Shown here: piece after piece, positions 17,653 through 26,564 of the stretch
Position numbering within the stretch: the first letter of the stretch is position 1
Layout of the letters: every line of letters begins with the position of its first letter
Source: Methylobacterium oryzihabitans
Lineage (GTDB): Bacteria > Pseudomonadota > Alphaproteobacteria > Rhizobiales > Beijerinckiaceae
Direction of reading: 5' to 3'
Assembly (NCBI RefSeq): GCF_004004555.2
Contig: NZ_SACP01000035.1
Coordinates: 1 to 61,073 of the forward strand
DNA length: 61,073 bases
The notes under the pieces: generated by a model
The model's input: only the letters and a program-made list of their open reading frames with translations
Told to the model about the DNA's origin: nothing
Database searches by the model: none
Translations under genes and position numbers: made by a program

Positions 17653-18912
17653 CACTTCCTGTCGACGAACAGCCCCGCTGGCCACGCGAGCCGGCCCCCG
17701 AACCCCGGCCAGCACCTCGCGATAGACCCGCTCGATCCGGTCGAGATGGCGGTCGAGGGTCAGGGGATCGGCCCAGAACCGCTCGTAGGCGGCCTGCCCC
17801 ATGCGGCGGGCGGTGGCGTCGTCGGACAGCCGCGTCATCGCGGCGGCGAGGGAGGCGGGATCGCCGGAGCGGAACCACAGGCCGTCGACGCCGTCGGCCA
17901 CCGCCTCGCGCCCGGCGCACAGGTCGCTGACGATCACCGGCGTGCCGAGGGCGAGGGATTCGAGCACGGTGAGCGGCTGGCCCTCGTACCAGACCGAGGG
18001 AAACACCAGGGCGCGGGCCTCGCGCAGGCGCCGCTTCACCCCGGCCGGGTCATGCCAGCCGAGAAACGCCGCCTCGGGATGGGCCGCCTCCAGCTCCGCC
18101 CGCTGCGGTCCGTCGCCGACGAACACCGCCCGCCGGCCGCTCAGCCGCGCCGCCTGCGCGAACAGGCCGGCGCCCTTCTCGGCCGAGAGGCGGCCGACGA
18201 ACACGAAGTCGCCGGGCGGCCCGTCGTCCTTGGGCCCGAGCGGCGCGACGTCGACCGGGTTCGCCACGTCCTCGAACCGGGTGTCCGGCGGCAGGTGAGG
18301 CGCCAGCACCTCGCGCTGGAGCCGGCTGATCGTCACCACCGCCGCGAGGTTGTCGATCATCCCGGTATGCCGCATCAGCCCATGGCGGGCGACCCGCATC
18401 AGCTTGCGGGCGTAGCCGCGCGAATCGCAGTTGTGCGCGATGCAGGCGGCCGAGAGCGGCGCCCGGTGGCAGGCGGCCGAGACCGGGTAGTCGTAGAACC
18501 CGCCGTTTGGGCAGGCGAGGTAGTATTCGTGCATGGTGAACACCACCGGGGCCCGGCTCGCCGCCAGGACCGGGCCGATCGACGGCGACAGCGCCTTGGC
18601 CCAGGCATGGACGTGGACCACCGTCTCGCGCGGGTCGTGCCGGGCGATGATCTCGCCGAGCGCCGCCGCGGCGGCCCGGTTCCACAGCCACTGCACCCCG
18701 AACCGCGCCAGCGAGGCGGCCCGGGTCACGTCGGTCTGGCCGAGGACGACCGTCTCGATCCCGGCCGCCGCGAGGCGCTCGTCGGCCGGGCCGACCGCGG
18801 CGAGGAACACCACCGCGTGACCGCGGGCGGCGAGTCCGAGCGCGCTCTCGATCGCGACCTTGGCCTGTCCGCCGTTGATGTGGGCGTGGTCCGCCACGAG
18901 GATGACCGTCAC
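17611..18912 (-). CDS. Glycosyltransferase family 4, C-terminus running into a repeat
   Basis: GT-B fold glycosyltransferase of 433 residues. N-terminal HINGGQAKVAIESALGLAAR is the acceptor-domain start, VVHVHAWAKALSPSI contains the conserved His region, the donor domain begins FVFVGRLSAEKGAGLFAQAA, and the EX7E motif is YEGQPLTVLESLALGTPV. The recognisable domain ends near residue 405; the last roughly ten residues (RLPSPEWERGRG) are encoded by the right arm of the interspersed repeat, which also supplies the TGA. The original end of the gene was therefore probably altered by repeat insertion. It precedes the flippase at 15907 on the same strand and follows the methyltransferase by 9 nt. Confidence 0.88.
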   Translation of the reverse strand: MTVILVADHAHINGGQAKVAIESALGLAARGHAVVFLAAVGPADERLAAAGIETVVLGQTDVTRAASLARFGVQWLWNRAAAAALGEIIARHDPRETVVHVHAWAKALSPSIGPVLAASRAPVVFTMHEYYLACPNGGFYDYPVSAACHRAPLSAACIAHNCDSRGYARKLMRVARHGLMRHTGMIDNLAAVVTISRLQREVLAPHLPPDTRFEDVANPVDVAPLGPKDDGPPGDFVFVGRLSAEKGAGLFAQAARLSGRRAVFVGDGPQRAELEAAHPEAAFLGWHDPAGVKRRLREARALVFPSVWYEGQPLTVLESLALGTPVIVSDLCAGREAVADGVDGLWFRSGDPASLAAAMTRLSDDATARRMGQAAYERFWADPLTLDRHLDRIERVYREVLAGVRGPARVASGAVRRQEVARLPSPEWERGRG

Positions 18913-18921
18913 CGCCGACCC

Positions 18922-19722
18922 CTACTTGCGCACGACGACGTAGGCGAAGCTGGTGAAGGTGCGCCAGTCGCGCGCCCGCGCCAGCCGGGTGAAGGCGGCG
19001 TCGACCTGCTTCAGCCCGGGGATCTTCCAGAAGTAGCTGGTGCCGTAGAACGGCAGCACCACGACCTCGCGAAAGCCGATCTCGCGCAGGACCGGCGCCA
19101 GGGTCTCCTCGCGGCCGCGGCAGAGGTCGTAATGGGCCGGGAATTTCGGGTTGTCGCCGTCGTCGCGCCGGTCGGGGAACAGGGTGTGCAGCACCGCCCG
19201 CGACAGCCGCTCCGGCATGAGCTGGTTGGCGACGAAGGGCGGCGCGTAGAGGGTCGGGAAGAAGCTCAGCGCCACGCCGCCCGGCCGCAGCAGGGCGTGG
19301 ACGTTGCGCCACATCCGCGTCACGTCGGGGACGTGCTCCATCACCATCCGGCAATAGGCGAAGTCGAAGCGGTCGCGCCCGGTCGCCTCCACCGTGTCGG
19401 GCGCGGCGATGTCGCAGCACAGCGTCGCGAAGCCGGCCGGGGCGAGGTCGAGCTCGCGCTGCGACAGGTCGTTGATCGTCACCTTGATGCCGTGGCCGGC
19501 GAGCTCGGCCGGGGTGAAGACGGGATCGCGCCCGCCGCCGATCTCGAGATGGTGGCGCAGGTCGTAGGCCTGGGTCAGCGCCAGGATCATCCGCTTGTAG
19601 TTGTCCCAGCTCCAGGCCCAGTCGGGGGTGTAGGCGAGGCCGTCGGCGACCGCCCGCAGCCCGCCCGGCGCCTCCGGCCCCGCGATCGGCCGCGACAGGG
19701 AAAAATCATGGCGAATGTTCAT
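18922..19722 (-). CDS. SAM-dependent class I methyltransferase
   Basis: A 266-residue protein with a Rossmann-like methyltransferase core: HHLEIGGGRDPVFTPAEL (motif I), VTINDLSQRELDLAP (acidic end of strand 2 as DLS), FDFAYCRMVMEHVPDVTRMW (motif IV/post-I, with MEHV) and LLRPGGVALSFFPTLY. Substrate is unknown; methyl-capping or decorating a glycan is plausible because the gene is 9 nt upstream of a GT4 gene. ATG at 19722 is chosen since GAGGA lies about eight bases upstream and homology starts soon after. A 7-bp inverted repeat covers the start codon and ribosome-site region. Confidence 0.85.
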   Translation of the reverse strand: MNIRHDFSLSRPIAGPEAPGGLRAVADGLAYTPDWAWSWDNYKRMILALTQAYDLRHHLEIGGGRDPVFTPAELAGHGIKVTINDLSQRELDLAPAGFATLCCDIAAPDTVEATGRDRFDFAYCRMVMEHVPDVTRMWRNVHALLRPGGVALSFFPTLYAPPFVANQLMPERLSRAVLHTLFPDRRDDGDNPKFPAHYDLCRGREETLAPVLREIGFREVVVLPFYGTSYFWKIPGLKQVDAAFTRLARARDWRTFTSFAYVVVRK

Positions 19723-19731
19723 TAAACATTC
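19713..19731. promoter_or_regulatory. Inverted repeat across the methyltransferase start codon
   Basis: GAATGTT (19713-19719), spacer CATTA, AACATTC (19725-19731). The spacer contains the start codon of the methyltransferase on the minus strand. It could be a protein operator or an RNA stem that hides the start. The neighbourhood is unusually AT-rich for this genome. Confidence 0.4.
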
Positions 19732-19827
19732 CTCGAAACAGTCACGTCGATCCGCCCTCGCACGACCGACATGGAATGCCCCGACGATGGTCGGCGGCTG
19801 TTTCGAAAGAATTAATTCAAGTCTAGA

Positions 19828-19847
19828 CATGCCGGAGAACCGGCATG
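19828..19847. promoter_or_regulatory. Perfect hairpin between divergent genes
   Basis: CATGCCGG, loop AGAA, CCGGCATG, an eight-base-pair perfect stem with a four-base loop, in the 238-nt space between the divergent methyltransferase and EamA genes. With no T-run and divergent neighbours a terminator role is unlikely; an operator or 5' leader element is possible. Confidence 0.35.
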
Positions 19848-19960
19848 GTCTGCGGGCAATGCGGCCGGATTGATGAAGCGTCGGTTTCGGGGTGACCCGC
19901 ACCGGGTTCCGGCCTATCGGTGGCGGCCCCGGGGCCCAGGCCCCTCCGCCGGGTGCCCGC

Positions 19961-20860
19961 ATGTCCCCGCCCCGTTCGCCGGCCGCGGCCGTGCTCCAGG
20001 CCGCCCTCGGCATCGCCCTGCTGTCGCTGATGGACGCGACCATCAAGGGGCTGGCCGACCGGCACGCCGTCGCGGTCATCGCCTTCGTCCGCTACGCCGT
20101 CGGCTCGGCGATCATGCTCGGGCTGGTGGCGGTGCTGCGCCCGGGCCGGCCCTCGGCCGAGACCCTGCGCACCAACGGGGTCCGGGCGGTGCTGGTCGTC
20201 GCCACCGCCCTGTGCTTCTTCCACGGCCTCTCGGCCCTGCCGCTCGCCGAGGCGCTGGCGCTGTCGTTCCTCAGCCCGGTCTTCATCGCGCTGTTCGCCG
20301 CCGGCTTCCTGCGCGAGCCGGTGCGCGGCGCCGTCTGGGCCGCCCTGGTGGTCGGGCTCGTCGGCGTCGCGGTGGTGGTCGGCGGGCAGGTCGGGGCGGA
20401 ATCCGGCGGCTCGGCCTGGGGCGTCGCCGCGGTGCTCGCCTCGGCGCTCACCTACGCCCTGTCGATGGTGCTGCTGCGCGCCCGCGCCCGGCAGGACCCG
20501 GTCGTCACCATCGTGGCGATCCAGAACGTCGGCCCGGCGCTGATGCTGGCGGGGCCGGCGGCGCTGAGCTGGGGGCCGGTGGCGCCGTGGGACTGGGCGC
20601 TCCTCGTCCTCGTCGGCGCGCTCGGGGTCGCCGGTCACCTCGTGCTCGCCCGCGCCTATGCGAGGGCCGAGGCCGGCCGCCTCGCGGTGATGGAATACAC
20701 CGCGCTGCTGTGGGCGATCGGCCTCGGCTTTCTCGCCTACGGCGAGGTGCCGGGCGTCGCCACCCTCGCCGGGGCGGCGCTGATCCTCGCCGGGTCGTGG
20801 CTCGCCCTGCGGGCGCGGCCGGCGCCGAAGGCGGCGCTCAGAACCAGCCCTTCAACTTGA
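19961..20860 (+). CDS. EamA/DMT-family transporter
   Basis: Drug/metabolite transporter of about 299 residues with ten predicted transmembrane helices in two EamA repeats. Segments include LLSLMDATIKGLADRH (first helix end with the usual Asp/Lys), FHGLSALPLAEALALSFLSPVF (a typical first-repeat signature), FLREPV and, in the second repeat, LVLARAYARAEAGRLAVMEY. Family members export amino acids or metabolites; substrate is not inferable. ATG at 19961 is preferred; a GTG at 19892 would add 23 Pro/Gly-rich residues. The 3' end overlaps the convergent corA gene by 23 nt. Confidence 0.87.
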   Translation: MSPPRSPAAAVLQAALGIALLSLMDATIKGLADRHAVAVIAFVRYAVGSAIMLGLVAVLRPGRPSAETLRTNGVRAVLVVATALCFFHGLSALPLAEALALSFLSPVFIALFAAGFLREPVRGAVWAALVVGLVGVAVVVGGQVGAESGGSAWGVAAVLASALTYALSMVLLRARARQDPVVTIVAIQNVGPALMLAGPAALSWGPVAPWDWALLVLVGALGVAGHLVLARAYARAEAGRLAVMEYTALLWAIGLGFLAYGEVPGVATLAGAALILAGSWLALRARPAPKAALRTSPST

Positions 20861-21821
20861 AGTAGAGCGCCGGCGCCAGCGCGCTCGCGGCGATCAGGGC
20901 GAGGCCGTAGGGGTAGCCCCAGGTCCAGTCGAGCTCCGGCATCACCTTGAAGTTCATGCCGTAGATCGAGGCCACGAGGGTCGGCGGGATGCCGATCACC
21001 GACACCACCGTGAGCACCCGGAAGGTGTTGTTCTGCTCCATGTTGATGAGCCCGAGGGTGGCGTCGAGCAGGAACTGCACGGTCTCGGACAGCCGGGCCT
21101 CGAACTCGTCGAGGGAGCCGACGTCGAGGTGCAGGCTGTCGAGCCGGGTCTTCTCCTCGGGCCTGAGCCAGGATTCGGCCTCGCCGGCGACGTAGGGCAG
21201 CAGGCGGCCGAGCCCGAGCAGGGCGGCGCGCAGCTTGGCCAGGGCCTTGCCGCGGCGCCCGATGGTGCGCAGCAGGCGCCGCAGGGCGAGGTCGCGGCGC
21301 TTCGGGCGCGACTCGCCGTTGGCGCTGACGTCGAAGTTGAACACCCGGGTCGAGAGCGAGTCGAGCTCGTCGCTCATCGTCTCCAGGGTATCGGCCATGC
21401 TGTCGGTGAGCTGCTCGACCAGGGCGAGGAAGACCCCGGAGCTGGAGGCCGGCCCGTCGCGCTCGGCCTGGGCCGCCTTCACCGCCTCGAAGGCGGCGAG
21501 GCGCTGGAACCGCACGGTCAGCAGCCGGTCGCGGGTGAGCACGAAGCCGAGCGGGCGCAGCGACAGGTCGTTGGGGTCGAACGACACCATCGGGGTGCTG
21601 AGATAGAGCGCGTCGCGCCGCCGCCGCAGCCGGCTCGACGTCTGGATCTCGCTCAGCGCCGCCCGGGTCGGCACCGCGACGCCCATCGTCTCCTCCGCGA
21701 GCGCGGTCTCGGCCGGGCTCGGATCGTCGAGGTCGAGCCAGGTGGCGTGGTGGGGCACCGGACGCGCCCGGCATGCCTCCCCCTCCGCCACCACGCCGTC
21801 GGGCCCGTGCAGGGAGATCAT
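20838..21821 (-). CDS. corA: CorA-family magnesium/divalent cation transporter
   Basis: Pentameric inner-membrane channel protein. The 327-residue sequence has the long acidic/helical cytoplasmic N-terminal domain (FLALVEQLTDSMADTLETMS and ELDSLSTRVFNFD form the long helices), two C-terminal transmembrane helices, and the diagnostic pore-entry motif YGMNF near residue 289 just after TM1. The C-terminal helix ends LYFKLKGWF with basic residues on the cytoplasmic side. Mg2+, Co2+ or Zn2+ (ZntB-like) transport cannot be separated by eye; intact GMN supports Mg/Co-type. It stands alone between EamA (convergent, overlapping) and the divergent groESL operator. Confidence 0.92.
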   Translation of the reverse strand: MISLHGPDGVVAEGEACRARPVPHHATWLDLDDPSPAETALAEETMGVAVPTRAALSEIQTSSRLRRRRDALYLSTPMVSFDPNDLSLRPLGFVLTRDRLLTVRFQRLAAFEAVKAAQAERDGPASSSGVFLALVEQLTDSMADTLETMSDELDSLSTRVFNFDVSANGESRPKRRDLALRRLLRTIGRRGKALAKLRAALLGLGRLLPYVAGEAESWLRPEEKTRLDSLHLDVGSLDEFEARLSETVQFLLDATLGLINMEQNNTFRVLTVVSVIGIPPTLVASIYGMNFKVMPELDWTWGYPYGLALIAASALAPALYFKLKGWF

Positions 21822-21914
21822 CGAAAAGGTTCCGGAACGAGGAAAAACCGGCGCTGGCGCGCGGGTGAGGCGTCTTGACTCATCGCGGCCGGCCGCCTAT
21901 CTCGCCGCCAGTCG

Positions 21915-21941
21915 TTGGCACTCATCGACAGCGAGTGCTAA
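21915..21941 (+). promoter_or_regulatory. CIRCE operator (HrcA-binding) upstream of groES
   Basis: TTGGCACTC, nine-base spacer, GAGTGCTAA. This is the classic CIRCE inverted repeat with a single deviation (G for A) in the left arm, about 66 nt before the groES start. HrcA repressor binding here would give heat-induced groESL transcription; hrcA itself is not in the window. Confidence 0.93.
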
Positions 21942-22007
21942 CGATCCGGGTCGGCGCTGCTCCGGCGCACCAACCCCAACTCGTTTTGCGAAGCAAGAGG
22001 GCAGCAC

Positions 22008-22295
22008 ATGCAATTCCGTCCGCTGCACGACCGTGTCGTCGTCCGTCGCATCGAGAGCGAGGAGAAGACCAAGGGCGGCATCATCATCCCGGACACCGCC
22101 AAGGAGAAGCCCCAGGAGGGCGAGGTCGTCGCCGTCGGCCCCGGCGCCCGCGACGAGGCCGGCAAGGTCGTGGCCCTCGACGTGAAGGCCGGCGACCGGA
22201 TCCTGTTCGGCAAGTGGTCGGGCACCGAGGTCAAGATCGACGGCCAGGACCTCCTCATCATGAAGGAGTCCGACATCATGGGCGTGATCGCCTGA
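22008..22295 (+). CDS. groES: Co-chaperonin GroES
   Basis: Heptameric 10-kDa lid of the GroEL chaperonin, cytoplasmic. The 95-residue sequence is full length and highly conserved: FRPLHDRVVVRRIESEEKTK at the N-terminus, the mobile loop TKGGIIIPDTAKEKP that contacts GroEL, VVAVGPGARDEAGK (roof loop region) and the end MKESDIMGVIA. It lies directly behind the CIRCE element and 97 nt before groEL, forming a heat-shock operon. Confidence 0.98.
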   Translation: MQFRPLHDRVVVRRIESEEKTKGGIIIPDTAKEKPQEGEVVAVGPGARDEAGKVVALDVKAGDRILFGKWSGTEVKIDGQDLLIMKESDIMGVIA

Positions 22296-22392
22296 GGCTC
22301 CGCCTCTCGCTCCGCCCCTGACGCACGGCCCTGAGCCCCGCCGAGCGGGACGCTCGGGCATCCCCAACCCCCATTCCCCGAGAGGACTGCAC

Positions 22393-24033
<1,641 letters not shown>

Positions 24034-24061
24034 GTCCACGCCCCATCGGGTCATCGACGAA

Positions 24062-24089
24062 GGGGGTCGCCGCGAGGCGGCCCCCTTTT
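24062..24089 (+). terminator. Intrinsic terminator of groESL
   Basis: GGGGG-T-CGCC, loop region GCGA, GGCG-G-CCCCC followed by TTTT: a strong GC stem with a T-run, 29 nt after the groEL stop. It fits a rho-independent terminator. Confidence 0.88.
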
Positions 24090-24146
24090 CGTTGCGAGCG
24101 GGACGGATCGCCCCGATATGACCGTGGTACCTCACGAGAGGCCGAG

Positions 24147-24398
24147 ATGCGCGAGATCCCGTTGCCGGACGCCGAGGCGACCCTGTCCGCGATCATCGAC
24201 GACGCCGTCCGCGGGGAGCCGAGCGTCATCACACGGCGCGGACAGCCGGCGGCTGTCGTCTTGTCCTTCGCGGAATGGCGGCGCCTCTCGGCGGTGCCGA
24301 ATTTCGGCAGGCTCCTTGCGTCTTCGGGCCTGCGCGACGAAGACCTGCCCGAGCGCGACCGGACCCCGCTGCGTGACGTCGACCTAGACAGAAACTAA
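24147..24398 (+). CDS. Phd/YefM-family antitoxin without a visible toxin
   Basis: Small 83-residue protein resembling Phd/YefM antitoxins: N-terminal DNA-binding half IPLPDAEATLSAIIDDAVRG, followed by PSVITRRGQPAAVVLSFAEWRRL, the family's core strand-turn-strand (ITRRGQPAAVVLS) signature. The C-terminal tail (LPERDRTPLRDVDL) would bind and neutralise the toxin. Normally a PIN, Doc or RelE toxin gene overlaps the antitoxin 3' end. Here the stop at 24396-24398 is followed by an AT-richer stretch and then an interspersed repeat, with no open frame resembling a toxin. Either the toxin was lost or the protein works alone. GAGAGGCCGAG precedes the ATG. Confidence 0.82.
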   Translation: MREIPLPDAEATLSAIIDDAVRGEPSVITRRGQPAAVVLSFAEWRRLSAVPNFGRLLASSGLRDEDLPERDRTPLRDVDLDRN

Positions 24399-24522
24399 CC
24401 ACCTTGGATAGCAATTGGTGGCATGGTGCATCTGTAGGTTTCACCCAAGGCGGGTCGACCGAAGGTCGGTGTGGAAATAAATAGAAACTGGCCTCAAGTA
24501 ATTGATGCAGTCGAAATTTTGA
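24399..24522. other. AT-richer intergenic stretch after orphan antitoxin
   Basis: This segment, with words such as AAATAAATAGAAACTG, is clearly lower in GC than its surroundings and contains no gene-like frame. It occupies the place where the partner toxin gene would be expected and may be a remnant of transferred DNA. Confidence 0.45.
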
Positions 24523-24706
24523 ACGCGGGATCCCCTCTCCCGAGTGGGAGAGGGGTAGGGGTGAGGGTGGCTCGGTTCCAGAATCAGGCACCAACGGTTG
24601 AGCTGCGCAGCTCGACGCCGGGCGTTCATCTCGGAACCCGGGCCACCCTGCGCGATCTTCGATCGCCCCGGCCCCTCTCCCACTCGGGAGAGGGGAGCCG
24701 CGCCAC
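24523..24706. repeat. Inverted-arm repeat of the CCCCTCTCCC type, second copy
   Basis: Same organisation as at 17484: left arm GCGGGATCCCCTCTCCCGAG with GGGGTGAGGGTGGCTCGG, a spacer with the palindrome GAGCTGCGCAGCTC, and right arm GGCCACCCT with CCCCTCTCCCACTCGGGAGA. The spacer and part of the right arm (CTGCGCGATCTTCGATCGC) differ from the first copy, so the arms are more conserved than the middle. Confidence 0.8.
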
Positions 24707-24795
24707 GATGAAAGCCGCCTTCCACGGTTACAACGGCTGCAGGCGGACCACCGCCCGGTTTCATCCGCAAGGGACGGCCATGCCGGTGAGCAACT

Positions 24796-24890
24796 GATAC
24801 GGTTTTCGGACGATTCGTTCCGAAAACCGTATCACCAGCCCGCGCGGTGGAGCCGAAGGCTCCACACGCTTGAGCGAAATCGATCCTCGC
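24796..24890. repeat. Hairpin repeat, GATACGGTTTTCGGACGATT type
   Basis: TGATACGGTTTTCGGA, short loop, TCCGAAAACCGTATCA forms a long near-perfect hairpin, followed by CCAGCCCGCGCGGTGGAGCC and GAGCGAAATCGATCCTCGCA. The flanking AGCCCGCGCGG and GAGCGAA words link it to the family at 8941 and 52972. The inverted counterpart is at 41814-41923. Confidence 0.7.
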
Positions 24891-24983
24891 ATTGCGTCAG
24901 CGGCCGTGCAGCACCGTCCGGTCACGGCCCCACAGCCCGCCTCGGCCGGATCAGGTCCGTCATCGAAGAAGCCCGGATGCCGT

Positions 24984-25511
24984 TCAGGCTCCTGACCGGC
25001 GCCGCGGCGGCGGCTTGGCCGACATCGCCGCGGACGACAGTGCGTCCACCGGCGCGGCGCGGCCGCCGGCCGGCGCCGCCTCGGCCGCCTCGGTCTTCGC
25101 CGCCCGGGGCTTGGTTGGTGCCGCCTTGCCCGGTGCCGCCTTGGCCGGCGCCTTCGCCTTCGCGACCGGCTTGGGCTTGCCGACTGGGTCGGTGCCGCCG
25201 GAGAGCTCGCGCAGGCGGCGGCGGTGCTCCAGCGGCGTGGCGGCCTTCAGCTCCGGGTGATGCTTGTCGAGGCGGGTGACGAGGCTCTTCACCTCAGCGT
25301 CCTTCATCCCGTCGAGGATCAGCGCCAGGGGCTGCGGCCCGAGTGCGGCCTCCACCTTGCGCAATCCCTCCACCGTGAGCGTCTTGGCCTTGAGCTGCGT
25401 CACCACGAGGGCCCGGGCGGCCTTGGTGACCTCGCTGCGGATCGCCGGGAACGCCTCGGGCGATTCCGCGATCGCGCACAGGACGGCGAGGCCGTCGATC
25501 TCAAGCGCCAT
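24984..25511 (-). CDS. Hypothetical protein with basic Ala/Lys/Pro-rich tail, partner of ParA-like ATPase
   Basis: A 175-residue protein I do not recognise. Residues 1-95 look folded and mostly helical (LEIDGLAVLCAIAESPEAF, ALVVTQLKAKTLTVEGLRKV, LALILDGMKDAEVKSLVTRL), while residues about 105-175 are a low-complexity Ala/Lys/Pro tail ending PPRRRSGA, expected to be disordered and strongly basic. The start overlaps the end of the ParA-like gene by 11 nt (GGAAG lies upstream), so translation is probably coupled and the proteins likely interact. Possible roles are a DNA-binding or cargo-binding adaptor or an ATPase activator, as small partners with basic tails often stimulate ParA ATPases. No function is shown by the sequence alone. 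Confidence 0.75.
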   Translation of the reverse strand: MALEIDGLAVLCAIAESPEAFPAIRSEVTKAARALVVTQLKAKTLTVEGLRKVEAALGPQPLALILDGMKDAEVKSLVTRLDKHHPELKAATPLEHRRRLRELSGGTDPVGKPKPVAKAKAPAKAAPGKAAPTKPRAAKTEAAEAAPAGGRAAPVDALSSAAMSAKPPPRRRSGA

Positions 25512-26400
25512 GGAGGGCTTCCTTCAGTTCGGCCACGAGCGGCAGGATCACGCTGCCCACGAGGTCGCGGCTGGCGTCGCGGTACTTGTTGGCGAAGGTC
25601 TGGTGGTCGAGGGTCAGCGCGTTGGCGAGCGCCGCCGATTGCGGCACCCGGGTCTCGAACAGGCGGAACCGGGCCTCGGGCGCGTCGGCGCTGGCGCGCA
25701 GGGTCTCGTAGGTGCGCCATTGCAGCTTCGTCTCCTGCCAGCGCGTGACCAGCACGTGCGGCAGGGCCTTGGGCGCCAGCATGCTGCTGTCGTCGCTGTC
25801 GGCGCCCCAGATCGTCTTGTAGAACGCCTTGAGGCCGTAGGTGGACAGGAAGTCGGCGATGCAGGCGACCACCACGAGGTCGCTCGCCCGGATCGCCACC
25901 TCGGTCATCGGCGAGATGCCCGGCGCGCAATCGAACAGGATGTAGTCGTAGGTCTCGCGCAGGGGCACGAAATCCTCGTGGAACAGCTTCCACAGGTGGC
26001 CCTCGATCGCGTGCATCGAGTATTTGCGCTTGGTGAGCGCATAGATGATCTCGCGCTCGACGATGCGCAGCGACGGGCCCGACGGCAGCAGCGATAGCGG
26101 CAGCCGCTCGCCGAGATGGCTGGTGCTGCTGACGTCGCCGCGGATGAAGTCCGGCAGGTTGGCCTTGTCGCGGTCGACGATGCGCAGGCCGAGATAGTAG
26201 TCGAGGGTGCGCCCCTGCGTGATGAGCTCGCCGAGGATCTCGTCGCCGGCAAAGCACACCGAGGCGCTGGCCTGCGGGTCGAGGTCGACCACCAGCACGG
26301 AGGCGCCGCCGGCCGCGAGCGCGTCGGCCAGCATCACCACGGTGGTGGTCTTGCCGACGCCGCCCTTCATGTTGGCGACCGCGATCAGCTTGCCGGTCAT
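25501..26400 (-). CDS. ParA-family ATPase
   Basis: Deviant Walker A ATPase of the ParA/MinD class, 299 residues. The P-loop is KGGVGKTT at residues 12-19 within the usual VANMKGGVGKTT start; LVVDLDPQAS is the Walker A' Asp motif and YILFDCAPGISPM the Walker B/switch region. There is no N-terminal HTH extension, so it is the short, chromosomal or cargo-positioning type. Start ATG at 26400 is chosen because the ATPase fold begins there; a longer in-frame start at 26439 adds 13 residues. No ParB-like CTPase gene is adjacent; instead a small basic-tailed protein overlaps its 3' end. Chromosome segregation is therefore less likely than positioning of another cargo, an inference. Confidence 0.88.
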   Translation of the reverse strand: MTGKLIAVANMKGGVGKTTTVVMLADALAAGGASVLVVDLDPQASASVCFAGDEILGELITQGRTLDYYLGLRIVDRDKANLPDFIRGDVSSTSHLGERLPLSLLPSGPSLRIVEREIIYALTKRKYSMHAIEGHLWKLFHEDFVPLRETYDYILFDCAPGISPMTEVAIRASDLVVVACIADFLSTYGLKAFYKTIWGADSDDSSMLAPKALPHVLVTRWQETKLQWRTYETLRASADAPEARFRLFETRVPQSAALANALTLDHQTFANKYRDASRDLVGSVILPLVAELKEALHGA

Positions 26401-26564
26401 CGGCGAATCCCCGCCGCGGGAAGACGGGAGATCGCGCACGACCCGGAAGCGGGGGCAACGGCGTCACGGAACGGGGGCGGCGTCATGCGGGACCTCGGCG
26501 GCGGCCCGTTCGACCATTCCCGCCGGGATGTCGTCAAGAGCAGTCGCGGGCCTCGACTTGGTTT

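Noticed and set aside
21822..22007. A second CIRCE or sigma-32 site upstream of groES
   Set aside because: Only one CIRCE is present; no convincing sigma-32 consensus was visible in the remaining sequence.
25501..26400. Nitrogenase iron protein or MinD identity for the ATPase
   Set aside because: No FeS cysteines and no MinD C-terminal amphipathic membrane helix; the ParA reading fits better.
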